Assembly: GCF_014698445.1 (NCBI RefSeq)
Contig: NZ_JACJSZ010000017.1
Span: forward strand, 1 to 58,466
Length of the DNA: 58,466 bases
Source of the DNA: Microcystis elabens FACHB-917
Lineage (GTDB): Bacteria; Cyanobacteriota; Cyanobacteriia; PCC-6307; Cyanobiaceae
Direction: 5' to 3'
This document shows, one piece after another, positions 11,653-19,681 of this stretch (position 1 is the stretch's first letter; each line of letters starts with the position of its first letter). Made by a program: the position numbers and the translations under genes. The notes beneath the pieces are model-generated. The model saw only the letters and a program-made list of their open reading frames with translations, had not been told where the DNA came from and searched no databases.

Positions 11653-12171
11653 ATGGCCGCCGGCGTTCCAGGCCTGCCCAGCCGGGACACCCCCTGCCCG
11701 GTGCCGCCGGCCCAGAGGCCTCTGCAGGAGTACGAGCAGCTCAGCCGCTCCTGGTTCTTCCATTGGCCGGCCAACGGACCGGCCGGGCTGGGTCGGGCCA
11801 TGGGACTGTCCTGGCTGCTCTCCTTCCCTCCGGCGCTGCTGGTGGCCGGCGGCAGCATCCCTCTCCGCCACGACCCCGCCCGGCTGGTGATCGCCGCGGC
11901 CACCGCCGCCGTGCTGCTGCCGATGGTCCTGCTGCTTCGCCAGTGGCTCGGCTGGACCTACGTCCAGAAGCGGCTGGTCTCGGAGCGGGTGGAGTACGAG
12001 GAATCCGGCTGGTACGACGGCCAGGTGTGGGAGAAGCCGATCACCTGGCGCCAGCAGGACCTGCTGGTGGCCCGCCACCAGGTGCAGCCGGTGCTCGCCC
12101 GCCTGCGCCTGGCCATGGCCGTCGCCCTGGCCCTGATGCTGCTGGGGACGGGGCTCTGCCAGGCTCTCTGA
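11653..12171 (+). CDS. CGLD27 family protein
   Basis: 172 residues, matching CGLD27 (conserved in the green lineage and diatoms 27), a chloroplast/cyanobacterial membrane protein. Plant relatives have been linked to iron or photosystem maintenance. The family core CPVPPAQRPLQEYEQLSRSWFF is present. Two hydrophobic regions (about residues 55-75 and 80-100) frame a loop, followed by SERVEYEESGWYDGQVWEKP and a third helix at the C-terminus. It begins 11 bp after rsfS and is likely in the same operon. Confidence 0.88.
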   Translation: MAAGVPGLPSRDTPCPVPPAQRPLQEYEQLSRSWFFHWPANGPAGLGRAMGLSWLLSFPPALLVAGGSIPLRHDPARLVIAAATAAVLLPMVLLLRQWLGWTYVQKRLVSERVEYEESGWYDGQVWEKPITWRQQDLLVARHQVQPVLARLRLAMAVALALMLLGTGLCQAL

Positions 12172-12202
12172 GGCCGGCCACCGCGGATCCGCATCCTCCC
12201 CC

Positions 12203-13216
12203 ATGACCCTGTCCTCCAGCTTCGCCGGCCCGGGCCGCCCCGGCATCCCCCCCCTGGAGGTCCGCCTGCTGCGCAACGGCATCGTCGAGTCCCGGCACCG
12301 GGTGCATGCGGTGGTGTGCGACCAGCGGGGACGGGTGCTGATGCGCGCCGGCGACCCCCAGCAGCTGAGCTTCGTGCGCTCGGCCCTCAAGCCCTTCCAG
12401 GCCACCGTGTTCGTGGGCAGCGGCGCCGCCGACCGGATGGGGGCTGGAGAGCGGGGCCTGGCGATCGCCTGCGCCTCCCACGCCGGCACTGCCCTCCATG
12501 CCCGGGAGGCGTTCAAGCTGCTCTGGGGTGCGGAACTCGACACCGAGGATCTCCAGTGCCCTACCCCTGCCGGCGCCGGCAGTCCCCTGGAGCACAACTG
12601 CTCAGGCAAGCACGCCGCCTTCCTGGCCGCCTGCCGGCAGATGCACTGGCCGCTCGAGAGCTACCTCCAGCCCGACCATCCCCTGCAGCAGGCGGTGGTC
12701 AAGCGGGTCGGGGAACTGCTGGGGCTGCCGGGGGCCGAACTGATCAGCGCCCGCGACGACTGCGGCGCTCCCACCCTGCAGCTGCAGCTGGCCCAGATGG
12801 CCCTGCTGTTCGCCCATCTCGGCAGCGGCGAGCAGGCCGACCTGGAACGGCTCAGCCGGGCCATGCTCGCCCACCCCGATCTGGTCGCCGGGGATGGGCA
12901 GTTCGACACCGAACTGATGCGCCTGGCCCACGGCCAGGTGCTGAGCAAGGGGGGCGCCGAAGGCATCCAGTGCCTCTGCCGGGTAGGTGAGGGCATGGGG
13001 GTGGCCATCAAGGTGGACGACGGAGCGAAGCGGGCCAAGCAGGCCGTCGCCCTGCACCTGCTCGAGCAGCTCGAGTGGCTCACCCCCACCACCCTGGTGG
13101 AACTGCGCCAGCGCTATCTGGCGCCGGCCGACCACCTGCGCCTGGAGGTCATCGGCGAGCTGCGCTTCGACGGGGCCCGCCCCTGGGGCGGCCCTGGGGG
13201 AGGGGGCATCGACTGA
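12203..13216 (+). CDS. Asparaginase, thermolabile L-asparaginase II family
   Basis: 337 residues of the Pfam asparaginase II family, which is unrelated to classical AnsA/AnsB and hydrolyses asparagine. Motifs seen are EVRLLRNGIVESRHR near the start, the Ser in FVRSALKPFQA, ACASHAGTALH, the hallmark HNCSGKHAAFLAACR, and DDCGAPTLQLQL. It lies 31 bp after CGLD27 and ends about 46 bp before the initiator tRNA. Physiological substrate is inferred from the family. Confidence 0.9.
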   Translation: MTLSSSFAGPGRPGIPPLEVRLLRNGIVESRHRVHAVVCDQRGRVLMRAGDPQQLSFVRSALKPFQATVFVGSGAADRMGAGERGLAIACASHAGTALHAREAFKLLWGAELDTEDLQCPTPAGAGSPLEHNCSGKHAAFLAACRQMHWPLESYLQPDHPLQQAVVKRVGELLGLPGAELISARDDCGAPTLQLQLAQMALLFAHLGSGEQADLERLSRAMLAHPDLVAGDGQFDTELMRLAHGQVLSKGGAEGIQCLCRVGEGMGVAIKVDDGAKRAKQAVALHLLEQLEWLTPTTLVELRQRYLAPADHLRLEVIGELRFDGARPWGGPGGGGID

Positions 13217-13262
13217 TACACTTTGATGGTTGGACGCGGTCAATCCACGTCCATCGGTGCAC

Positions 13263-13339
<77 letters not shown>

Positions 13340-13370
13340 ACTCCACGTCCCCTGAGGGCGCGTCTCCCAC

Positions 13371-13406
13371 CAACCCTCCAGCCAACCGTTGGGGGGTTGT
13401 TGTTTT
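13371..13406 (+). terminator. Rho-independent terminator after tRNA-fMet
   Basis: CAACCCTCCA (13371-13380) pairs with TGGGGGGTTG (13390-13399), ten pairs with one G-T wobble around a 9-base loop. A T-rich run TTGTTTT follows. It lies 31 bp after the tRNA and just before the next gene. Confidence 0.75.
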
Positions 13407-13449
13407 GGAACCCCTTGTGGCGAGGCCTTTCCTGAATGGCCGTCGTTGT

Positions 13450-13986
13450 ATGGCCATGGTGATGCCGTCCGCCATGCTCACGACCCCTCCGGCCCCGCCC
13501 ATCCAGCCGGCTTCGATTCCGATGCTGGCGGTGCAGGACCCCCTGGCGCCGAAACCCCTGGGGGCCCTGCCGGCGGACCTGCAACCCCTGGTACGGGAAC
13601 TGAAGCGATTCGGCTTCAGGGTGCAGATCAGCACACCGCCAGTGCGGGGCGTCTACGGACTGTTCGAGGCCGGATCGCGAAGGATCTGGATCGCGCCGAT
13701 CACGTTCGAGCTGGGCATTGCCCGGAAGACGTTCCTGCACGAGACGGTGCATGCCGCCCAGAGCTGCCCCACCGGCACGGTCACGCCGATCGGCTGGCGT
13801 CTGCCGCTGCAGCCGGTGGTGCGGCAGGAGATCTCGGGCCTCCTCACCACCCGTTATCACAGCCATCGCGTCGCCGAACAGGAGGCCTTCCATCTCCAGG
13901 GCCAGCCCGATGCCGTCGTCCGGCTGATCGAGGCCCTGCGCCGTCGTTGTGGCCTGCAGCGGCGGCCCGCGGCCGCTCCACCATGA
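13450..13986 (+). CDS. Putative zinc-metallopeptidase-like protein (HETVH)
   Basis: 178 residues from the ATG at 13450; the frame opens at a TTG at 13405 inside the terminator, so the later start is preferred. The centre carries FLHETVHAAQSC, an HExxH zinc motif, followed about 25 residues later by PVVRQEISGLL, whose acidic residue could be a third ligand. Before it, GVYGLFEAGSRRIWIAP resembles the edge strand of small metalloproteases. No signal peptide is evident. I know of no characterised member, so activity is inferred from the motif alone. It is followed after 22 bp by the GMC oxidoreductase. Confidence 0.65.
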   Translation: MAMVMPSAMLTTPPAPPIQPASIPMLAVQDPLAPKPLGALPADLQPLVRELKRFGFRVQISTPPVRGVYGLFEAGSRRIWIAPITFELGIARKTFLHETVHAAQSCPTGTVTPIGWRLPLQPVVRQEISGLLTTRYHSHRVAEQEAFHLQGQPDAVVRLIEALRRRCGLQRRPAAAPP

Positions 13987-14008
13987 TGCCGGGAGCGGTT
14001 CGCCTTCG

Positions 14009-15679
14009 ATGTCCGTCGCCCCTTCCGCCTCCGCCGGCAACGACCTGCCCTGGGACGCGGTGGTGGTGGGGGCGGGGGCCAACGGCTCGGTGGCCGCCAT
14101 GGTGCTGGCGGAGGCGGGGCTGCGGGTGCTGGTGCTGGAGGCGGGGCCCGACCTCTCCGCCCGAAGGGCCCTGGGCAGCGAACCGCTCAACAGCCTGCGC
14201 CGTCTCGCCCACCTGAGCAGCGGCCGCCAGCGTCTGCAGCGGCACCATCCGGGATTCTGGAAGCACAACCCGGAACTGTTCGTCGACGAGCGCCGGAACC
14301 CCTACAGCACCCCGCAGGACGCGCCCTTCCTGTGGACCCGGGGGCGCCAGGTGGGCGGCAAGAGCCTGACCTGGGGGGGCATTACCCTGCGCCTCTCGGA
14401 GGCGGAGTTCCAGGCGGCCCGGCGGGATGGCCATGGCCCGGCCTGGCCGATCGGCAGCGCCGAACTGGCCCCCTTCTACGACCGGCTCGAGAGCCTGCTC
14501 GGGGTGCACGGCCAGCGGGATGGCCTGCCCCAGCTGCCGGACGGGAGGTACCTCCCGCCCCTGCCGTTCACACCGGGCGAGAAGCACCTGCAGACGGCGA
14601 TCGCACGCGAACTGGGGCTGCCGCTGATCCACTCCCGCGGCTTTCGTCTGCATCGGCCCACGCCTGCGGCGCCCTGGCCCCCCTCCAGCGCCCAGGGGCT
14701 CAGCCTGCCACGGGCCCTGGCCACCGGTCGGGTGCGACTGCGCAGCGGGGCGGTGGTGAGCCATCTGGAGATGGACGCGGCCCGGCAGCGAGCCGAGGCG
14801 GTGGTGCTGGTGGACGCCGCCAGCGGCCGGCGGGAGCGCATCCCCGCCCCCCTGATCGTGCTCTGCGCCTCCACGATCGAAACGGTGCGGCTGCTGCTGC
14901 ATTCCAGCGACGCCGTCCGCGGCGGCGGCCTGCCCGACCCCTCCGGCAGCCTGGGCCGTTATCTCATGGACCACATCTCCACCAGCCGCTTCTTCTCGAT
15001 CCCCGCGATCGAAGCGCCCCTCGAGCCGGCCGAACTCTCCGGGGCGGGCAGCTGCTTCATCCCCAACACCGTGAACCTCAATGAAGGGAGTTCGGAAGCC
15101 TTTCTGCGCGGCTACGGCATCTGGGCCGCCCTGCAGCGCTTCGATCCCCCCGCCCTGCTCCGGCGGCGTCCCGGGGAGGCGGTGGGATTCCTGATCGGCC
15201 ACGGGGAGGTGCTGGCGCGGCAGGAGAACCGGGTGAGCCTGGAGAGCTCCCGCACCGACGCCTGGGACCTGCCGATCCCCCACATCGCCTGCCGCTGGGG
15301 AGCCAACGAGGCCGCGATGGTGGCCCACATGCAGGCGCGCATGGAGGCCGTGGTGGCCTCCGCGGGCGGCCGCATCCGCCCGATCGAGGAGCTGTTCGTG
15401 CTGCCGCTGCTGGAGCCCCTGATCCGCGACAGCCTGGCGGTGCGCCCGGAGCCACCGCCCCCCGGCTACTACATCCACGAACTGGGCGGGGCCCGCATGG
15501 CCGGGAGCCGCGAAACAGGGGTCGTCGACCCCTGGAACCGCTGCTGGGGGGCGGCCAACGTGCTGGTCACCGACGGGGCCTGCTGGCCCAGCGCCGGCTG
15601 GCAGAGCCCCACCCTCACCGAGATGGCGATCACCTGGCGGGCCTGCGCCGCCGCCGCCGCCGGCATGCGGCGGCACTGA
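14009..15679 (+). CDS. GMC-family flavin oxidoreductase
   Basis: 556 residues. The FAD-binding site is VVVGAGANGSVAAMVLAEAG with VLVLEAGPDL. FLWTRGRQVGGKSLTWGGIT is the flavin-attachment and GMC region, and the C-terminal part (GYYIHELGGARMAGSR, VLVTDGACWPSAGWQSPTL) holds the catalytic His/Asn area. Family members oxidise alcohols, sugars or carotenoid-derived compounds; the substrate is unknown here. The ATG at 14009 is chosen because homology begins near WDAVVVGAG. It shares orientation and close spacing with the HETVH gene and ends before a good terminator. Confidence 0.9.
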   Translation: MSVAPSASAGNDLPWDAVVVGAGANGSVAAMVLAEAGLRVLVLEAGPDLSARRALGSEPLNSLRRLAHLSSGRQRLQRHHPGFWKHNPELFVDERRNPYSTPQDAPFLWTRGRQVGGKSLTWGGITLRLSEAEFQAARRDGHGPAWPIGSAELAPFYDRLESLLGVHGQRDGLPQLPDGRYLPPLPFTPGEKHLQTAIARELGLPLIHSRGFRLHRPTPAAPWPPSSAQGLSLPRALATGRVRLRSGAVVSHLEMDAARQRAEAVVLVDAASGRRERIPAPLIVLCASTIETVRLLLHSSDAVRGGGLPDPSGSLGRYLMDHISTSRFFSIPAIEAPLEPAELSGAGSCFIPNTVNLNEGSSEAFLRGYGIWAALQRFDPPALLRRRPGEAVGFLIGHGEVLARQENRVSLESSRTDAWDLPIPHIACRWGANEAAMVAHMQARMEAVVASAGGRIRPIEELFVLPLLEPLIRDSLAVRPEPPPPGYYIHELGGARMAGSRETGVVDPWNRCWGAANVLVTDGACWPSAGWQSPTLTEMAITWRACAAAAAGMRRH

Positions 15680-15811
15680 ACGCCACGGTCCTGTCAGCGA
15701 GCCGGCACAGCAGGCCGAAGCTGGTGTCGATCACCACAATCCTGGCGACGACCCCTGCGCACAATGGCGGGGCGACCTCCAAGGGGTCGGGCAAGGGAGA
15801 AAATCATCGGC

Positions 15812-15837
15812 GGGGGTTGGCACCCTCGCTTTTTTTT
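15812..15837 (+). terminator. Rho-independent terminator of the GMC oxidoreductase
   Basis: GGGGGT (15812-15817) and ACCCTC (15822-15827) form six pairs, one of them a wobble, around the TGGC loop. Two bases later comes an uninterrupted run of eight T (15830-15837). It lies 130 bp after the GMC stop, between convergent genes. Confidence 0.7.
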
Positions 15838-15845
15838 GGCTGGCC

Positions 15846-16118
15846 TCAGGGCTTCTGGAACAGGCCGTCGAGGTAGTGCTGGGAAACCACGGGCTCCTGG
15901 CAGCCGTTCTGGAACAGGAACCCGGCCAGGGCTGAGGTGATGACGCTGTACTGGTCCCAGTGGGGATGGGCCGCGATGAACTCCCGTATGCCGTCGTAGA
16001 GCACCTCCGGCACCTCGGCTTCCAGGCTCACACTCGCCTCTTCGCCGCCGCACCCCGAGGGCTCAGGATCCATCGCCATGCTGGTGGGAGTCGGCTGCGT
16101 TCGCCCCAAGTACGCCAC
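15846..16118 (-). CDS. DUF2811 family protein
   Basis: 90 residues. The C-terminal two thirds (SLEAEVPEVLYDGIREFIAAHPHWDQYSVITSALAGFLFQNGC, then a YLDGLF tail) is the DUF2811 domain, a small cyanobacterial family of unknown function. The N-terminal 25 residues are poorly conserved in style. An alternative ATG at 16079 (MAMDPEPSG) would trim 13 residues and is equally plausible. It is convergent with the GMC gene. Confidence 0.85.
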   Translation of the reverse strand: MAYLGRTQPTPTSMAMDPEPSGCGGEEASVSLEAEVPEVLYDGIREFIAAHPHWDQYSVITSALAGFLFQNGCQEPVVSQHYLDGLFQKP

Positions 16119-16466
16119 AGGCGATGGGCGGCGTCAAAATCGGGACGCCGCGACGCGTCGCCGGCGGCAGCCCATGAGACTCGCGGCCCCAGCTGGGCTG
16201 AAGGCGAGGTGTTGCAGAACACGGCAGCGTCGGAGCCCCTGTGGCTGACGCTGTCAAGGCTGCTCCAAGCCATCCGTGACTTTCCCCAGTCCTCAAGGTC
16301 CGAAGCGGCCGGATGGGCGGGATCTGTGGAAAAGCGCCGTGAAACGGGGGAAAACGACGCCGCCTTGGGGGAAAGTTCCGAACCATCGAAACAAGTGATC
16401 AGAACCCAGTCTCGCTGGACACACATGAAGATGAGACCGGCGAGGACGCAGACAGGGAACCGTCAA
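16119..16466 (-). other. Intergenic region without a recognised gene
   Basis: 348 bp between the DUF2811 start and the CbiX stop. It is lower in GC than its flanks around 16300-16430, with several GGGGGAAA-type runs. Open frames here have no domain or sensible composition. It probably holds the DUF2811 promoter and leader. No clear hairpin with a T-run was found for cbiX. Confidence 0.5.
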
Positions 16467-17591
16467 TCAGTCGCCCGAGGTCCGCAGGGTGCGGGGACCC
16501 AGCGGATGATCGGCATGGGGATAGGCCGGATGGTAGTGGTGGTGCTGCTGCTGGCCATGGCCGTGGTCGTGGCCAGACGCCGTGGCCCCCAGTGGCACGG
16601 GGACGCCATCGGGCTGGCAGGCACCGGTGCACTCCCGCTCACAGAGGGTGCAGCTCTCCACCAGCCCCTCGACATGGTGGTGGTGGCTGTGCTGCGGGGC
16701 CCCCACCTCCCGCTCGAAGCCCAGCACCTGGGCCCGGTACTTGCAGAGCGAGCAGTTCATGGCCACGTCGCCCCCGAGCACCTCGGCGACCCTCTCGCGG
16801 AAGGTGTCCAGCACCAGGGGGTGGTCGCCCAGATAACCCGCCTGGACCAGCTCCAGGCCGGGATGGTCGGCGGCCACCCGCTCGCTGTGCAGGCGGATCC
16901 GGCTCACCAGCACGCCGGAGAACAGGAAGTAGGGGAAGACGACGATGCGCTGGAAGCCGAGCTTGACGGCCTGCCGCAGGCCGGGCTCCACCAGGGGAAA
17001 GGTGACCCCGGAGTAGAGGGTCTCCCCCCAGCCGAAGCCGAAGCCCTCCACCAGCATCCGGGTGACCTTGGCCACGTTGGAGTTGGCATCCGGGTCAGAG
17101 GAACCCCGCCCCACCACCGCCAGCAGGGTGTCATGCAGCGGCACGGGGCTGCGGCCGGCGGCGAGGGCGTCGGCGTCGGCGCGCTCGAGGGCGGAGCGGA
17201 TGCGGGCGGCCGCGGCCTGGATCATCTTGAGATCCACCCCCAGCTCCCGGCCGTAGTCGATGCGCAGCCCGGTCTCGGCGGCGTAGGTGTTGAGCACCGA
17301 GGGGATGTCGTTCTTGGCGTGACCGGCGGCGAACAGCATGGCCGGCACGGCCAGCACGTGCTGGACCCCGCGCTGGCGCAGGGCGTCCAGGCCATCGCGC
17401 AGGATCGGCCGGGCGAACTCCAGGTAGCCGTGGTCGACGGGCACCGGCGCGAGGTGGTGCTGGAGCTGGTGGGCCAGGGAGGCGAATTCGGCCACCGCCA
17501 GACGGTTGCGGCTGCCGTGGCCACAGACCAGCACACCGATCGGGCCGTGGGGTCCCTCCGGAGCGATGGCTCGGTCAGCGGCGGTGGTCAT
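16467..17591 (-). CDS. cbiX: Sirohydrochlorin chelatase, long CbiX type
   Basis: 374 residues. CbiX inserts Co2+ or Fe2+ into sirohydrochlorin for cobalamin or siroheme. Two chelatase repeats are visible: VLVCGHGSRNRLAV with MLFAAGHAKNDIPS, and LLAVVGRGSSDPDAN with VFPYFLFSGVLV. After residue 295 comes a cysteine-rich tail, CSLCKYR and later CTLCERECTGAC, with a histidine run (HSHHHHVEG) and a second His-rich end. Such tails are known in cyanobacterial and plant long forms and may bind an Fe-S cluster or metal. The start is the ATG at 17591; the upstream extension in frame is Gly/Ala-rich and rejected. Confidence 0.92.
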   Translation of the reverse strand: MTTAADRAIAPEGPHGPIGVLVCGHGSRNRLAVAEFASLAHQLQHHLAPVPVDHGYLEFARPILRDGLDALRQRGVQHVLAVPAMLFAAGHAKNDIPSVLNTYAAETGLRIDYGRELGVDLKMIQAAAARIRSALERADADALAAGRSPVPLHDTLLAVVGRGSSDPDANSNVAKVTRMLVEGFGFGWGETLYSGVTFPLVEPGLRQAVKLGFQRIVVFPYFLFSGVLVSRIRLHSERVAADHPGLELVQAGYLGDHPLVLDTFRERVAEVLGGDVAMNCSLCKYRAQVLGFEREVGAPQHSHHHHVEGLVESCTLCERECTGACQPDGVPVPLGATASGHDHGHGQQQHHHYHPAYPHADHPLGPRTLRTSGD

Positions 17592-17686
17592 GAAGGTCCG
17601 TGGCTGGCTCGACCCTATTCCCAGGGCTGAGCCCCGGGTGGGCTTCGGCGCGGAGCGGTCAGGATGGGGCTCAGCCACCGGCACCC

Positions 17687-18337
17687 ATGAGCCTGCACCT
17701 GCCCCCCTACCGGCCCCTGCCCCCACCGGGTCCGAAGGCGGACCTGCTCAGCGTCGCCATCGCCGACCTGCGGCCCACCCAGATGTGCGTGGGTCTGGCC
17801 GAGGTGCGCAGCCGCCAGCAGGACTTCTCCCAGGAGACCGCGGAGCAGCGCCTGCGCTACCTGCGCGGCAAACCCGTTCCCCTCGTCCGCGGCGGAGGCG
17901 GAGCCTTCTGGATGGTCGACCGCCATCACCGGCTGCGGGGGCTGATCGAGCTCGATCCGGATGCCATGGCCTACGGCTATCTCGTGCTCGATCGCCCAAC
18001 CGACCCGCCCCAGACGGTGCTGGCCGAACTGCAGGCCCAGGGCTGGCTGTACCTCTACGACGGCCGCGGCCATGGCCCCCTGGTCCCGGAGACCCTGCCG
18101 CAGCGTCTTCCGGACCTGCAGGATGACCCCTACCGCTCCCTGGTCTGGAGACTGAAGAAGGAGGGCATGATCGATCCGGCCCCCCTGATTCCCTTCCACG
18201 AATTCCGCTGGGGAGCCTGGCTGCGCAGCCGCCCCCTGCCGCCCTTCAGCTCCGCCAATCTGGCGCCGGCCCTGGCCGCCGCCCGTTCCCTGGTGCGCTC
18301 CAGGGCCGCCTCCCACCTGGCCGGCTGGAAAGGCTGA
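17687..18337 (+). CDS. ParB-like nuclease-fold protein (ParBc_2)
   Basis: 216 residues. The segment SVAIADLRPTQMCVGLAEVRSR, then GKPVPLVRGGGGAFWMVDRHHRLRGL, is the ParB-like fold of the ParBc_2 family, with DRHH in place of the usual GHHR box. The C-terminal half has conserved aromatic stretches (YRSLVWRLKKEGMID, FHEFRWGAWLRSR). This family is not the chromosome-partitioning ParB, and its role is unsettled. The ATG at 17687 is used; the frame is open to 17600. It is divergent from cbiX. Confidence 0.8.
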   Translation: MSLHLPPYRPLPPPGPKADLLSVAIADLRPTQMCVGLAEVRSRQQDFSQETAEQRLRYLRGKPVPLVRGGGGAFWMVDRHHRLRGLIELDPDAMAYGYLVLDRPTDPPQTVLAELQAQGWLYLYDGRGHGPLVPETLPQRLPDLQDDPYRSLVWRLKKEGMIDPAPLIPFHEFRWGAWLRSRPLPPFSSANLAPALAAARSLVRSRAASHLAGWKG

Positions 18338-18356
18338 ACCGGCAGACCCGGTCCCG

Positions 18357-19664
18357 TCAGTCGGGCCGGTTGCGGGGTGGTTCGCCGTCCCCGGCCAGCA
18401 GCAGCTGTTCCCAGCGATCGAAGCGCCGGCCCAGCAGCACCGCGGCCGCCGCCAGCAGCAGGCCCGCGACCAGCACCGGGGGCGTCCGCCACCAGGCGAT
18501 CGCCAGCAGGGCCAGCCAGGGAATGGCCTGCACGGCCGGCCGCCAGCGCCGCAGTCCCGCCACTGCGCCGCGGCAGGCGGCGCAGTGGCGGCCATGGCTC
18601 TCCCAGCGGTCCATCAGCGCCGCCCGATCGAGGCGGGGGGGCAGGGGCTGGCCGGGGAAGGGGTCGCCGTCGTGGGCGTTGACCCAGTCGTGCAGGGCCT
18701 TCACATAGACATCGGCGCCGGTGGCCAGAAAGAACGCCCGCTCGGCCCCGCCGCTGCGGCCCCGCTGCTCCAGCACCCATTCCTGCCAGTGCAGGAACAC
18801 CTGATCGTCCTCCAGCACGGTGTGGTTGGCGATGTGCTGCAGCCAGCGGGGCCGCAGACCGAGCAGCAGGGGAGGGAGCCGGGACCCGAACTGGAAGGGG
18901 AAGCGCGCGAACAGGCGGCACTCGCCGCGGCGGATCGGGGTCGCATAGACCACCGTGAGGATGCGGGCGAAGCCGGGTGCCGTGAGGTCGTGCCACATCA
19001 GGCCGGGGGCGGCGTAGGTGGTGTGCTGGCTGCCGAGCTTCCCTTTGCGGGGGCCCTCCTCCCAGAGGGCCGTGAACCCCTCCGGGCCGGCGCTGGTGAT
19101 CGTCGCCACCACCGGGGCGGCGTTCTCCCGCTTGCCCACGGTGCGGTGGTGGGTGAAGGGCACGTGGCTCACGTCAAGCACATTCTCCAGGAGGGTGAGG
19201 GCATCCATCGGCAGGTCCCGGAAGGTGTCCTGCACGAACCAGCCCGGCTCCTCCAGCACCGGCACCAGCGGCAGCGGCACGGCCGCGGCGCCGTCCGCCT
19301 CACCGGCGAACACGAACAGCAGGCCCTGGGCCTCGGCGGTGGCATAGGGCCGGCAGCGGGAGCGCACGGCACTAGGACTTGCCCCCGGCTCGGCCTGGGG
19401 GATGGCGGTGCAGTGGCCGTCTCCGGCGAAACTCCAGCCGTGGTAGGGGCACTCCAGCTCGCCGCCGGCATTGATGCGCCCCTGGCTCAGGGGCACCAGG
19501 CGGTGCGGGCAGACATCGGCAAAGGCGCGCCAGGCCTGGCCGGCCCGGTCCCACCAGAGGACCAGATCCTCGCCCAGGAGGGTGAAGGCGGTAGGCCTGG
19601 CGGGATCGAGATCCCGCAGGTAGGCCACCGGATACCAGTGCCGGCTCCAGGCGGACTGCGTCAT
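18357..19664 (-). CDS. Rieske oxygenase of the pheophorbide a oxygenase/Tic55 family
   Basis: 435 residues. The Rieske 2Fe-2S site is CPHRLVPLSQ and ECPYHGWSF (about residues 47-70). The mononuclear iron site follows in NVLDVSHVPFTHH. Near residue 350, HCAACRGAV gives the CxxC pair typical of the PAO/Tic55/PTC52 family. The C-terminus ends in two hydrophobic helices, as in membrane-bound members. Relatives act on chlorophyll breakdown products; in a cyanobacterium the substrate is uncertain. It is divergent from the antiporter, with only 17 bp between the annotated starts. Confidence 0.85.
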   Translation of the reverse strand: MTQSAWSRHWYPVAYLRDLDPARPTAFTLLGEDLVLWWDRAGQAWRAFADVCPHRLVPLSQGRINAGGELECPYHGWSFAGDGHCTAIPQAEPGASPSAVRSRCRPYATAEAQGLLFVFAGEADGAAAVPLPLVPVLEEPGWFVQDTFRDLPMDALTLLENVLDVSHVPFTHHRTVGKRENAAPVVATITSAGPEGFTALWEEGPRKGKLGSQHTTYAAPGLMWHDLTAPGFARILTVVYATPIRRGECRLFARFPFQFGSRLPPLLLGLRPRWLQHIANHTVLEDDQVFLHWQEWVLEQRGRSGGAERAFFLATGADVYVKALHDWVNAHDGDPFPGQPLPPRLDRAALMDRWESHGRHCAACRGAVAGLRRWRPAVQAIPWLALLAIAWWRTPPVLVAGLLLAAAAVLLGRRFDRWEQLLLAGDGEPPRNRPD

Positions 19665-19681
19665 GGTGCCGATTCTGGTGA

